Shown in pieces: positions 1-8,403 of a DNA stretch of 37,084 nt. The position numbers and the translations under genes are program-made. The stretch is taken from contig JASJXV010000016.1 of the NCBI GenBank assembly GCA_030123805.1, positions 1 through 37,084 on the forward strand. The letters run 5' to 3'. This DNA comes from Gammaproteobacteria bacterium (GTDB lineage: Bacteria > Pseudomonadota > Gammaproteobacteria > Pseudomonadales > Azotimanducaceae). The notes beneath the pieces were generated by a model, which saw only the letters and a program-made list of their open reading frames with translations, did not search any database and was not told the DNA's origin. Each line of letters begins with the position of its first letter. Position 1 is the stretch's first letter.

Positions 1-232
1 TTATGAATCATTGTATAATTCTTAACTCGGTGTCCAGTATTCCGGGGGAAGATCAAACAGACTAATTTGTAAGATCGATTGGTGCTAAGAACAAGAGAGC
101 CTCAATGTACAAATGGTCTATAAGCCGCCAAATCCGACTGGCCGCTAGCGACCGTCCGGCAAATGCTCGCACTTTATTTTTTTCCGAATTGCATATTGAT
201 ACTTCCGTAAGAGAGCAATCTGTATTACAGTT
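1..232. other. Upstream non-coding region before the TPP riboswitch
   Basis: I see no convincing gene in this stretch. A TATAAT hexamer lies at 14-19, but its -35 region would fall at or beyond the window edge, so a promoter there is only a guess. A GC-rich patch near 139-160 followed by a T-rich run near 171-183 could be the terminator of something further left, but I could not build a strong stem. Confidence 0.3.
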
Positions 233-327
233 ACATCTACCTAAGGGGAGGCGCGTGCGCCTGAGACACTCATGATAGTGGACCCTTTGAACCTGACCCG
301 GTTAATACTGGCGTAGGAATAGGATGT
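233..327 (+). promoter_or_regulatory. TPP (thiamine pyrophosphate) riboswitch
   Basis: The conserved THI-element core is present: GGGG then CTGAGA at 261-266, and the CCCTTTGAACCTGA block at 283-296 followed by GGTTAATACTGGCGTAGGAA at 300-319. A closing P1 stem can be drawn between ACAU (233-236) plus CCUA (240-243) and UAGG (320-323) plus AUGU (324-327). The aptamer ends about 79 nt before the receptor start codon. No terminator with a U-run lies between, so translational control is more likely than premature termination. In known members of this class TPP binding represses downstream thiamine synthesis or transport genes; repression here is inferred from that. Confidence 0.95.
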
Positions 328-405
328 CGAAACAAAAAATCTGAACCAGACAATCCCCCCACCCGATTTTCACCGAGTCTCTAAGGAATTATCCTGGAGA
401 ATCAT

Positions 406-2481
406 ATGCAACAATTGTTATTTCTTATAGCAGGCCTGGCGGCAGCCGTGCCTGGTCTATCCGCAGAAAACGAAAACGCCACCAAGAGCCTACTCGAAGA
501 AATTGTCGTTACGGCTGACTATAGACACTCATCCATCAACGATTTATCCACCAGTGTCACTGTTGTCAGTGCCGAAAAAATTCTTGGTCGTGGAGCCAGG
601 CATCTGGAAGAAATTCTGAGTATGGCGTCTAACGTCAACTTCTCTTCCGGCGGTTCCCGGGCACGTTTTTACCAGGTAAGAGGCATCGGCGAAAGAGGTC
701 AATTTGCAGAGCCACTTAACTCATCTGTCGGATTAATTATTGATGATGTGGATTTTAGTGGCGCCGGTACCGCCGGAACTCTGTTCGACGTACAGCAGGT
801 TGAAATTCTTAAGGGTCCCCAGGGCACACTCTACGGAGCCAACGCTTTGGCAGGACTGATAAATATAAAAACAAGGGAACCTTCGAGAAGCAATGAATAT
901 CGACTGCAACTGGATGCGGCCAATTTTAATAGCCGGAGTATAGGTGTTGTACTGTCAGGACCATTGGGGTCTGATGCCTTGTTGTATCGCCTTGCTGGAC
1001 AACATTACCGGAGCGATGGCTTTAGTGACAATGACTACCTGGGTAAACCAACCAACAAGAGGGATGAGGTTACGGTCAGAGGGAAATTGCGTTGGCATGT
1101 TTCAGACGAAATGCAATTGGATCTCCATGCTTCGTTGATCGATATCGATAACGGCTATGATGTATTCACGTTGGATAACACCCGGGATACCATTTCGGAT
1201 GAGCCTGGTCGGGATGCGCAGAAAAGTAACATATTGGGGGGCAAGTTCACCTGGCGTGGGTTTGATCCTTTTTATATGGAGGTAAATCTCGGGCGAGCGG
1301 ATTCTGACATCATCTATGGTTATGACGAGGATTGGACCTATGTTGGTTACTACCCCGGGGGGTACTCCTCCACTGATTATTATCTTCGAGATCGTGAAAC
1401 AACCAATGCCGAAATTCGGCTTATTTCGACTGAAGATGCCTCGATTCTTGGCGCTAGCACTGACTGGGTGTTCGGGATATACGCCCTGAATCAGCGGGTG
1501 GATCTACGACGAATATATACATGGCTTAGTGAAGATTTTCTGAGTGACTACCAAATCGATCGCTACGCCGTCTATGGTCAAACGGACACTGATCTGTCGG
1601 ATGCCTGGTCCATAACAGTTGGTCTTCGTTACGAAAGATTCAAGGCTGACTATGCTGATTCCGATGGCGTCGGATTTTCACCAGATGAGGATCTGATAGG
1701 TGGCAAGATCGTCATTGACTATGAGATGGATGAGGCGAATCACTATTATTTTAGTATCTCTCGCGGTTACAAATCCGGCGGATTCAATACGGATGGATCA
1801 CTTGATGCGGATTTAAGAGAGTATGACTCGGAATCATTGTGGAACTATGAAGCTGGTTTGAAGAGTAGATGGCTGGATGGGTCCTTGCGTTCGCAGATCG
1901 CTCTATTTTACATGGCGCGCAACGATGTGCAGATCTCCAGTTCTGTTCTCAGGGTTAGCGACGAGGGTCCTACAGAGTTTATCGACTTCGTGGGTAATGC
2001 AGCGGAAGGGAAAAATTATGGCCTGGAAGTTGAACTGGATTGGGCAGTCACGGATGATCTGACCCTATTTGGCACATTGGGTATTCTGAAGTCCGAGTAT
2101 GAAGATTTTGTCAATTCAGCCGGAGATGACTTGAGCGGGCGAGATCAGGCACATGCTCCCGAGTATCAATTCTATATCGGGGGTAAATGGCAGATCAGTG
2201 AACGTTTGTCCATTCGGGTGGAACTGGAGGGCAAGGATGAGTTTTTCTTCTCCGACAGTCATAACGAAGTATCGGACGCCTATGAATTGCTGCATGCAAA
2301 TATAAGCTATGAAACCGACGCCTGGCGTGTTGCTGTGTGGGGGCGAAATCTGCTGGATAAAGACTACTTTGTCAGGGGCTTTTTCTTCGGCAACGATCCA
2401 GCCAAGGGATATGCCGCAGAAGGTTATACTCAGTTAGGGGAGCCATTGAGAGTAGGTATGACATTTACTATGGATTTTTAG
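406..2481 (+). CDS. TonB-dependent outer-membrane receptor, probably for thiamine or a thiamine precursor
   Basis: The 691-residue protein has a signal peptide (about residues 1-20), a TonB-box-like EEIVVTA at 31-37, a plug domain containing GPQGTLYGANALAG, and a long beta-barrel ending in phenylalanine (TFTMDF), the usual C-terminal signal for outer-membrane insertion. This family imports scarce ligands through a gated barrel using energy from TonB-ExbB-ExbD. The start ATG has a GGAGA ribosome binding site at 396-400. The family assignment rests on sequence. The substrate is inferred only from the TPP riboswitch directly upstream; the barrel itself does not reveal the ligand. No inner-membrane thiamine transporter or thi gene accompanies it in this window. 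A related vitamin or siderophore cannot be excluded. Confidence 0.9.
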   Translation: MQQLLFLIAGLAAAVPGLSAENENATKSLLEEIVVTADYRHSSINDLSTSVTVVSAEKILGRGARHLEEILSMASNVNFSSGGSRARFYQVRGIGERGQFAEPLNSSVGLIIDDVDFSGAGTAGTLFDVQQVEILKGPQGTLYGANALAGLINIKTREPSRSNEYRLQLDAANFNSRSIGVVLSGPLGSDALLYRLAGQHYRSDGFSDNDYLGKPTNKRDEVTVRGKLRWHVSDEMQLDLHASLIDIDNGYDVFTLDNTRDTISDEPGRDAQKSNILGGKFTWRGFDPFYMEVNLGRADSDIIYGYDEDWTYVGYYPGGYSSTDYYLRDRETTNAEIRLISTEDASILGASTDWVFGIYALNQRVDLRRIYTWLSEDFLSDYQIDRYAVYGQTDTDLSDAWSITVGLRYERFKADYADSDGVGFSPDEDLIGGKIVIDYEMDEANHYYFSISRGYKSGGFNTDGSLDADLREYDSESLWNYEAGLKSRWLDGSLRSQIALFYMARNDVQISSSVLRVSDEGPTEFIDFVGNAAEGKNYGLEVELDWAVTDDLTLFGTLGILKSEYEDFVNSAGDDLSGRDQAHAPEYQFYIGGKWQISERLSIRVELEGKDEFFFSDSHNEVSDAYELLHANISYETDAWRVAVWGRNLLDKDYFVRGFFFGNDPAKGYAAEGYTQLGEPLRVGMTFTMDF

Positions 2482-2553
2482 AAAAAATTTGATCTATTTG
2501 CTTACTGGATAAAAATAAAGGTAGTATCTCTGACCATAATAAGAATATCAGGT

Positions 2554-2587
2554 GGGTTCCGGTGTTCGCAGTAGCAACCTGGAACCC
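2554..2587 (+). terminator. Weak hairpin downstream of the TonB receptor
   Basis: A perfect 7-bp inverted repeat, GGGTTCC (2554-2560) and GGAACCC (2581-2587), encloses a 20-nt loop about 70 bp after the receptor stop codon. There is no T-run after it, so a role as terminator is only possible. Confidence 0.3.
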
Positions 2588-2601
2588 TTGCCAGGCAGGG
2601 A

Positions 2602-2757
2602 ATGATCATTGAGCGCCAGGTAAGCTCATCCGAGACTGGGAGGCTGACCGATCCTGAGCATTTACCGTTAAAGTTGTCATATGAAGCACGCGGTGCTGCC
2701 GGTGCTGCCACAGCAATTCCCGTTGCTTGGCTTAATGATGAGACGGCTGCGGGATGA
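2602..2757 (+). CDS. Possible small ORF, 51 residues, unknown
   Basis: An ATG at 2602 opens a 51-codon frame ending TGA TGA immediately before, and in the same frame as, the ATG of the CoA-transferase-like gene at 2761. An AGGGA sits only a few bases before the ATG, closer than ideal. The peptide begins MIIERQVSSSETG and I do not recognise it. It could be a small upstream cistron, a leader coupled to the next gene, the decayed end of a longer gene, or chance. There is no other gene in the 279-bp gap. Confidence 0.25.
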   Translation: MIIERQVSSSETGRLTDPEHLPLKLSYEARGAAGAATAIPVAWLNDETAAG

Positions 2758-2760
2758 TGA

Positions 2761-4035
2761 ATGACTGAATATATTCAGGCGGGTGAGATAACCGCCATGT
2801 TGCAACCGGGCATGCGTGTTTTTGTGGCCGGGGGTACTAATGAACCCCTGGATCTCATAGCGGCCCTGAGAGCATCACCGGATTCCAGTTCAGGTGTGGT
2901 CTATGTTCAACCGATATTGCCTGGATTGAACGGTACGGACTTTTCCTCCTTTCACTCCTCAGCCAGTATGCAAACCTTTATGCTTTCAGCGCCGTTGCAA
3001 GATGGTTATCGCAAAGGCCGGATCGATTTTCTGCCCATGCAATTAAGGGCAGTGTCGGACTATTTATCTCGTGGTGCAAGGTTTGATCTGGCATTGATTC
3101 AGCTAACAGACAGTAATCGTACAGAGCATTTCAACGCGGGACTGAATGTGGATGTACTAGATGCAGTGCTGGGTAATTCAAAGTGTGTGGTGGCAGAAAT
3201 AAACGCCGCGATGCCTGCCCCGACCGGATCCAGACTGGTTGCGCAGGATCGGGTTCAGTACGCGGTTCGATGTAACCGACAGTTGACCCCGTATCCCATA
3301 GCAGCCCCTACTCCGGAAGCGGCAAAGATTGGCCAGTTGGTAGCTGATTTGATAAAGGATGGGGATTGTATTCAGACTGGCATTGGTAGTATCCCTTATG
3401 CTGTGCTGAGTGCATTACATGAGAAAAACGATCTTGGTTTACATTCCGGTATTGTCGATGACGGTGTAATGATGCTGGCAGAGAGGGGGGTGTTAACGGG
3501 AGCCAGAAAGGTTGTAGATACAGGTAAAATGGTTGTGTGCATGGCGATCGGTACGCAAGCCTTATATCAATGGGCGGCTACCAGAGAAGATCTGATAATC
3601 AAACCGGTGACCTATACCCATGATCACTCCGTTTTGTCGCGGTTAGACAATTTTGTCTCCATCAATTCTGCTTTGGAGGTGGACTGTTTGGGGCAAGTGA
3701 ATTCGGAAATGATTAATGGCAGACAGATCGCCGGAACGGGTGGGGCCGTGGATTTTATGCGCGGCGCCGCGGCTTCCCGAGGAGGACGATCTATCATTGC
3801 GCTCACGGCGACGGCCGCCAGGGGAAAGATCTCTCGAATAGTCCCGGTACTCGAAGGTTTCACCGCCGCGACTGCACTCAGAACGGATATCGATACGGTG
3901 GTGACAGAATACGGTATCGCTGAACTGCGTTACCTGTCATCCAGAGCCAGAGGCGAGGCGTTAATTAAAATTGCAGCACCACAATTCAGGGATGAACTAT
4001 GGGGGAAATGGCAAGATATGAAAAAATTATTGTAG
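2761..4035 (+). CDS. Acetyl-CoA hydrolase / CoA-transferase family protein
   Basis: The 424-residue protein aligns by eye over its full length with the acetyl-CoA hydrolase/transferase family (Cat2, 4-hydroxybutyrate CoA-transferase type). Diagnostic stretches are GDCIQTGIGSIPYAVLSALH (about 201-220), the GIVDDGVMML region, NSALEVD, GTGGAVDFMRGA (oxyanion/CoA region) and the C-terminal TEYGIAELR. In active transferases the motif around residue 230 usually reads H-S/T-E, with the glutamate forming a glutamyl-CoA thioester. Here it reads HSGIVDDG, with Gly230 in place of that glutamate. The fold is therefore clear but the reaction is uncertain: it may be a hydrolase-like or non-canonical member. 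A GGGA six bases upstream supports the ATG. It lies alone between the receptor gene and recQ. Confidence 0.8.
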   Translation: MTEYIQAGEITAMLQPGMRVFVAGGTNEPLDLIAALRASPDSSSGVVYVQPILPGLNGTDFSSFHSSASMQTFMLSAPLQDGYRKGRIDFLPMQLRAVSDYLSRGARFDLALIQLTDSNRTEHFNAGLNVDVLDAVLGNSKCVVAEINAAMPAPTGSRLVAQDRVQYAVRCNRQLTPYPIAAPTPEAAKIGQLVADLIKDGDCIQTGIGSIPYAVLSALHEKNDLGLHSGIVDDGVMMLAERGVLTGARKVVDTGKMVVCMAIGTQALYQWAATREDLIIKPVTYTHDHSVLSRLDNFVSINSALEVDCLGQVNSEMINGRQIAGTGGAVDFMRGAAASRGGRSIIALTATAARGKISRIVPVLEGFTAATALRTDIDTVVTEYGIAELRYLSSRARGEALIKIAAPQFRDELWGKWQDMKKLL

Positions 4036-4122
4036 ATGAGTCTGAATACTAAATAGTACTCTTATATGATGGCAGTCCAGGCTGTTATGCAGGTACGAAG
4101 GCAATAGATCCAGGGAAGAACT

Positions 4123-4174
4123 TAGAGGCATTTGCCTTGCTCTGACGAAAAATCCGCGACAGCGCAAACGCCTC
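4123..4174. repeat. Imperfect inverted repeat between the CoA-transferase-like gene and recQ
   Basis: GAGGCATTTGC (4125-4135) faces GCAAACGCCTC (4164-4174), pairing at 10 of 11 positions around a 28-nt loop. The 13-mer TAGAGGCATTTGC (4123-4135) recurs exactly at 24801-24813, where it forms the left half of a compact terminator-like hairpin. The rest of the 172-bp gap holds nothing I recognise. Confidence 0.5.
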
Positions 4175-4207
4175 ACTTAAGGACAGGATCGTCAGGGAAC
4201 CAGAAAT

Positions 4208-6004
4208 GTGACAGATCAAGCCAGGCACGTTCTACAGCATACATTTGGCTATCGAGATTATCTTGATTATCAGGAATCAATTATTGCAAACCTGATTGCA
4301 GGTCGAGATAGTCTGGTAATTATGCCCACGGGTGGCGGCAAATCACTGTGTTACCAGATTCCTGCGATTGTTCGGTCAGGATGCGGGATTGTGATCTCTC
4401 CATTGATCGCATTGATGCACGACCAGGTATCTTCAATGTCCGAGTATGGTGTTAGCGCCAGTTATCTGAACTCAACCCTGCAACCCAGCGAGATAGATGA
4501 AATAGAGTGGCAACTAAGAAAGGGAGAGCTTGATCTGCTTTATATTGCGCCCGAGCGGTTGCTGCAGGAGCGGACACTGGATTTGCTTGATGGTGTGGAA
4601 ATCGCGCTGTTTGCCATTGATGAAGCGCATTGCGTGTCTCAATGGGGACATGATTTCAGGGCAGACTATCTGTTGCTGGATGTGCTGGCTGAACGATATA
4701 GTGGTGTTCCAAAGATTGCTCTCACTGCAACAGCGGATCAGCGTACCCGCGAAGAGATCAATAGCCGTTTAAAACTGCGAGATCCTGAGCTTGTTGTTGC
4801 CGGATTCGATCGGCCCAATATTCAATATCGCATTACCCAGAAGAATAACGCCAGGCAGCAATTGTTGAAATTTCTTCGTAATGAACACGCCGAAGATGCT
4901 GGCATTGTTTATTGCCTGGCGAGGAAAAAGACGGAGGAAATTGCCAGCTTTCTATCCGACCATGGTTTTGACGCGTTACCCTATCATGCCGGATTATCCG
5001 CCGAAATTCGCAAGCGACATCAGGAACGCTTTTTTCGAGAGGAAGGCGTCATTATCGTGGCAACTATTGCATTCGGCATGGGCATAGATAAACCGAACGT
5101 AAGATTTGTGGCGCATTTTGATTTGCCAAAAAGCCTTGAAGCCTACTACCAGGAAACAGGCCGTGCGGGGCGCGATGGTGAGCCAGCAACTGCCTGGATG
5201 GTTTATGGCATACAGGATGTCATCAAGTTGAGACAGATGGTGGACGCATCTAGTGCGGGTGAACAACAAAAACAGATTGAGCGTTACAAGCTGGATGCCA
5301 TGTTAGGGCTTTGTGAGATCACGGGGTGCAGACGGCATGCCTTGTTGCACTATTTCGGAGAGTCGTCATCGGAATCTTGTGGTAACTGTGATACCTGTTT
5401 AAATCCGGTGGAAAAATGGGACGGTACAGTAGCAGCACAGCAGGCCGTCAGCTGCGTCTATAGAACCGGTCAGAGATTTGGTGTGAATCATCTTATTGAT
5501 GTTCTGATAGGGAAATATACTCCCAAGATCCAGCAACATGGTCATAGCGCCGTCAGCACTTTCGGCATCGGTGCCGATATGGACAGTCAACAATGGCGCA
5601 GTGTGTTTAGACAATTGGTGGCCATGGGATATCTGTCCGTTGATATCGGAGGTTATGGTGGGCTACGAATTGACGACAAGTCCCGACTTTTGCTGAAAGG
5701 AGAGGAATCACTCTATTTGCGAAGAGATCCCAGGGAAGACAAGTTACGTAAACCGAAACCGCAGAAACGGCAACTCGCTGAACAGCATCAGGCGCTTTGG
5801 GAAGCCCTGCGAAATTGCAGGAAAAGATTGGCAGCTGATACAGGCGTACCACCTTATGTAATTTTCCACGACGCAACTTTGATGGAGATGGCGGAGACCA
5901 GACCCGCTAATTCCGATGAGATGCTACGGATTAATGGTGTTGGGGAACGAAAATTGGAGACTTTTGGTCGGGAATTTCTGCAGATAATTAACCAATTTAC
6001 ATAG
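4208..6004 (+). CDS. recQ: ATP-dependent DNA helicase RecQ
   Basis: This 598-residue 3'-5' DNA helicase acts in RecFOR-type recombinational repair and stalled-fork processing. Visible features are the Walker A motif MPTGGGKS (39-46), DEAH (138-141), the aromatic-rich loop [11 protein letters not shown] (144-154), the second RecA domain with [10 protein letters not shown] and [10 protein letters not shown], a zinc site with Cys374, Cys391, Cys394 and Cys397 in the canonical C-x16-C-x2-C-x2-C spacing, a winged-helix domain, and a C-terminal HRDC domain. The E. coli protein is 609 residues. Translation begins at GTG; an AGGGA lies about 11 nt upstream and the sequence [15 protein letters not shown] fits the family start. 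It is a single-gene unit in a region of accessory genes. Confidence 0.97.
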   Translation: MTDQARHVLQHTFGYRDYLDYQESIIANLIAGRDSLVIMPTGGGKSLCYQIPAIVRSGCGIVISPLIALMHDQVSSMSEYGVSASYLNSTLQPSEIDEIEWQLRKGELDLLYIAPERLLQERTLDLLDGVEIALFAIDEAHCVSQWGHDFRADYLLLDVLAERYSGVPKIALTATADQRTREEINSRLKLRDPELVVAGFDRPNIQYRITQKNNARQQLLKFLRNEHAEDAGIVYCLARKKTEEIASFLSDHGFDALPYHAGLSAEIRKRHQERFFREEGVIIVATIAFGMGIDKPNVRFVAHFDLPKSLEAYYQETGRAGRDGEPATAWMVYGIQDVIKLRQMVDASSAGEQQKQIERYKLDAMLGLCEITGCRRHALLHYFGESSSESCGNCDTCLNPVEKWDGTVAAQQAVSCVYRTGQRFGVNHLIDVLIGKYTPKIQQHGHSAVSTFGIGADMDSQQWRSVFRQLVAMGYLSVDIGGYGGLRIDDKSRLLLKGEESLYLRRDPREDKLRKPKPQKRQLAEQHQALWEALRNCRKRLAADTGVPPYVIFHDATLMEMAETRPANSDEMLRINGVGERKLETFGREFLQIINQFT

Positions 6005-6041
6005 CAATACAGTGTCACGGAATAAATCAGAGATACTCTGG

Positions 6042-6292
6042 GAGGCTGTCCGAGATGTCGGACCACGAGAATTGTGGCCGTTGCGAGGACGATGCGGTCC
6101 GCCGAAGCGGGAAATTGAGTGATACGGCGTCCGGGCTAGTTTTTCGGTTATTTGAGCGGTCCGCCGAAGCGGACGGTCCGACGTTTCGGAATAGTGGTGA
6201 CTATTTAACGATAATAAGCGGGAAAATACCGGGATGCCGGAGCATCCGATTTGCCGCCGCCGCAGTAGGTCAATCTGTTCTCGGACAGCCTC
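6042..6292. mobile_element. 251-bp element bounded by 14-bp perfect inverted repeats (MITE-like or structured RNA/terminator)
   Basis: GAGGCTGTCCGAGA (6042-6055) is exactly inverted at 6279-6292. The element fills the space between convergent recQ and the VUT transporter gene, and its right end overlaps that gene's stop codon. Inside are three small hairpins with 6-bp stems and 4-nt loops: GTCCGA-GATG-TCGGAC (6048-6063), GTCCGC-CGAA-GCGGAC (6159-6174) and GGATGC-CGGA-GCATCC (6232-6247). A 17-mer, GCGGTCCGCCGAAGCGG, occurs twice (6094-6110 and 6156-6172). No transposase is encoded. The ORFs crossing it look like chance. I saw no clear target-site duplication. Whether it moves or simply terminates transcription is unknown. 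Confidence 0.55.
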
Positions 6293-7110
6293 TAGACCGG
6301 TTTACCATTAAACTCATTCCAATCCTTTTCGTGCAGCTCCCAGCTTCTCCCCCAGTAAATAAACGGCGTATCAATCATTGCAATGAGTACTTTGAATAGA
6401 TACTTCGCCAGGCCTAATTGCATAGCCACCGCCAGATCTACTATTCCCCACCAGACGATCAGAGAGTAAATAAACGTATCCAGCGCTTGTGAACTCATGG
6501 TGGAGAGGTTGTTTCTAATCCACAGGTGCTTCTTACCGGTATGTTCTTTGATGAAGTGAAAAATCCAGACGTCAAATCGCTGGCTGATCAAGTAGGCGAG
6601 TAGTGATCCGAATACGAACCTGGGGGTGAAATTGAACAGCGTGGCGAATGCATTGTGTACGTCTGAAGAGAATTGTGCTGTCCGCGGATCGGTTGAAGGT
6701 AGAAAACGCATACTGATAAAGATCATAACAACGATCATCACACTGGTTGCGAAACCGGCCATCACTGCACGATTAGCCTCCCGCTTACCATATTTTTCAC
6801 TCAGAAGATCAGTAGCAAAGTATATTCCCGAGTACAGGATAACACCCAGACTGGTCTGAAGATTGCCAACAACAGGCAGCCAGATAATAGTGAGTTTGGG
6901 TCCCTGCAGATTTGCCATCAATATGCTGAGAATGATGCTGGCATATAAACCCGTCTTCCCAAATATGCGATAAAGTATTAACGCAAATCCAAGGTCAATA
7001 GAGATTGTCATCAACCACAAAAGTGTCTGGTGGTTATTTGTAAATTCGGAGAGAAACTCAAACAATCGGGATCCCCGGTATGTATCGGAACATGGCGCCC
7101 AGTGTAGCAT
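6292..7110 (-). CDS. VUT family protein, putative queuosine precursor transporter (YhhQ-like)
   Basis: The protein is hydrophobic with about six membrane segments. It carries recognisable stretches of the YhhQ/QueT-related VUT family: YRIFGKTGLYASIILSIL, then GVILYSGIYFATDLLSEKYG, then the C-terminal MIDTPFIYWGR. Members import preQ0/preQ1-type precursors for tRNA queuosine. The substrate is inferred from the family. The start is uncertain: ATG at 7110 gives 272 residues but an odd soluble leader and no clear ribosome site. A TTG at 7065 preceded by GGGGATC, or ATG at 7011, would give lengths closer to the family. It converges on recQ, with its stop codon inside the right arm of the 251-bp inverted-repeat element. 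Confidence 0.8.
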   Translation of the reverse strand: MLHWAPCSDTYRGSRLFEFLSEFTNNHQTLLWLMTISIDLGFALILYRIFGKTGLYASIILSILMANLQGPKLTIIWLPVVGNLQTSLGVILYSGIYFATDLLSEKYGKREANRAVMAGFATSVMIVVMIFISMRFLPSTDPRTAQFSSDVHNAFATLFNFTPRFVFGSLLAYLISQRFDVWIFHFIKEHTGKKHLWIRNNLSTMSSQALDTFIYSLIVWWGIVDLAVAMQLGLAKYLFKVLIAMIDTPFIYWGRSWELHEKDWNEFNGKPV

Positions 7111-7346
7111 GGCGCTTATCGTTGCTGAGAGAGCAGAGATTGACGGTCAGCAATTGTCGTCGAGAGACGGGTCAGGGGCTGTTGATTGTTGAGTGAATAT
7201 GGACTTGTCGTTTCTGTGCGTGTAATGAATGGTCGGTTAGATATTTTCGGAATTTTTTCATTCTGCAAATTATAAAACTGTACAAAGACTCTTCGACTGG
7301 CATACCCTTATTTCTTTGACGATTGACGATATCTGAGAGCATCGAA
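7111..7346. other. Divergent intergenic region
   Basis: This gap separates the minus-strand VUT gene from a plus-strand synthetase remnant and the SDR gene. It is AT-rich around 7240-7280 and should hold promoters for both directions, but I could not identify a -35/-10 pair with confidence. No hairpin or further gene was seen. Confidence 0.3.
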
Positions 7347-7463
7347 ATGACCTGGAATTATGCAGATATGTATGCGGCAATCGCAGCAGCGATACCGGAA
7401 GATTCAGCCGCATTAATACACGGCGGCCGAGACGTTTCCTGTTATCGACCGCGACAAAGATAG
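7347..7463 (+). pseudogene. Remnant of the N-terminus of an acyl-CoA synthetase (AMP-binding family)
   Basis: A 38-codon ORF starts MTWNYADMYAAIAAAIPED and continues AALIHGGRDVS. This pattern (NYAD-x-hydrophobic-AIAxAIP...ALIxGxRxVS) is how many fatty-acyl-CoA synthetases of the FadD-like family begin. After RDVS the frame reads into unrelated residues and stops at TAG 7461. A neighbouring frame across 7448-7466 reads IDRDKDSSG, resembling the following family residues, which suggests a frameshift before the deletion. Nothing of the remaining roughly 500 residues is present; the SDR gene starts 18 bp later. The identity rests on recall of family N-termini, so a short unrelated peptide remains possible. 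Confidence 0.5.
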
Positions 7464-7481
7464 CAGTGGGGAGACAAGAGT

Positions 7482-8249
7482 ATGAGTAATTTATTTGATT
7501 TGACCGGAAAAGTAGCTGTTGTCACCGGTTCCTCCAAAGGGATTGGAAAATCCATTGCGGAGCAGATGGCTCTGCATGGTGCCACGGTGGTGATTTCAAG
7601 CCGCAAGGAAGATGCTTGTCAGCAAGTGGCAGGAGACATTAATGAGATGGTAACCAATGGTGCGGGTGAGGCCGTAGCGATACCGTGTCATATTGGTCAT
7701 AAGGAACAGTTACAACAACTTGTTGATCAGACCCATGCACGAGTGGGCCCGATAGACATTCTGGTGTGTAACGCGGCTGTGAATCCGTTTTATGGTTCAA
7801 TGCTGGATATTCCTGACAGCGCCTTTGAGAAAATACTTGATTCAAATATCAAATCAAATCACTGGCTGAGTCAAATGGTGTTGCCGGAGATGGTGGCAAG
7901 ACAGGATGGTGTCATCATCATCATTGCATCCGTGGGAGGATTCAATGGCAGTCCAGTCCTGGGTACTTACTGCATCTCAAAAGCTGCCGATATGCAACTG
8001 GCACGGAATATCGCAACCGAATATGGTGCATACAATATTAGAGCAAATGCAATTGCCCCCGGTCTGATTCGAACGGATTTCGCGCGTGCATTATGGGAAG
8101 ACCCGGAAACACTGAAAAACTCTACGGCCAGTGCATGCCTGCGAAGAATTGGTGAACCGGAAGAAATTGGTGGAACAGCGGTATTCCTGGCGTCTGCTGC
8201 GGGCAGTTTTATCACTGGACAGACCATTTCGGTGGATGGTGGCAGATAG
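7482..8249 (+). CDS. Short-chain dehydrogenase/reductase (SDR)
   Basis: This is a 255-residue classical SDR that should catalyse NAD(P)-dependent oxidation or reduction of an alcohol/ketone. The nucleotide-binding motif TGSSKGIG is at 15-22, NAAV at 97-100, and the catalytic Ser150, Tyr163 and Lys167 (YCISK) are all present. The PG motif (IAPGLIRTDF) and C-terminal ITGQTISVDGG are typical of this family. Arg41 after the second strand (ISSRKED) favours NADP(H) over NAD(H), as known for such SDRs. A GGGGAGA ribosome site precedes the ATG. The adjacent acyl-CoA synthetase remnant and the CoA-transferase relative upstream hint at an origin in acyl-CoA or lipid metabolism, but the substrate cannot be read from sequence. 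Confidence 0.9.
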   Translation: MSNLFDLTGKVAVVTGSSKGIGKSIAEQMALHGATVVISSRKEDACQQVAGDINEMVTNGAGEAVAIPCHIGHKEQLQQLVDQTHARVGPIDILVCNAAVNPFYGSMLDIPDSAFEKILDSNIKSNHWLSQMVLPEMVARQDGVIIIIASVGGFNGSPVLGTYCISKAADMQLARNIATEYGAYNIRANAIAPGLIRTDFARALWEDPETLKNSTASACLRRIGEPEEIGGTAVFLASAAGSFITGQTISVDGGR

Positions 8250-8312
8250 ACCGCGCTGTGTCGGTATGGGCAGATTCAGACTGCTGTGGGGTACAATGGG
8301 ACGCAAAGACCT

Positions 8313-8352
8313 CCTGTAATACAGGTTCAACGCACCTGATGCTGGAATCAGG
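8313..8352 (+). terminator. Two small hairpins after the SDR gene
   Basis: CCTGT-AAT-ACAGG (8313-8325) and CCTGAT-GCTGGA-ATCAGG (8335-8352) follow the SDR stop codon by about 65 bp. Neither has a strong T-run, so termination is plausible rather than shown. The remaining spacer to 8403 carries AGGAA at 8393-8397, the ribosome site of the next gene. Confidence 0.4.
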
Positions 8353-8403
8353 GATCGTTTATGGATAGTATAGACTCGTATCGTTAGTCATCAGGAAATA
8401 ATT

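Noticed and set aside
2502-2711. 69-codon minus-strand frame after the TonB receptor
   Set aside because: No family resemblance, and it overlaps the hairpin and a plus-strand ORF that is at least as plausible.
6055-6399. 114-codon plus-strand frame after recQ
   Set aside because: It translates the hairpin-rich inverted-repeat element and then the reverse of the VUT gene; no ribosome site or protein-like pattern.
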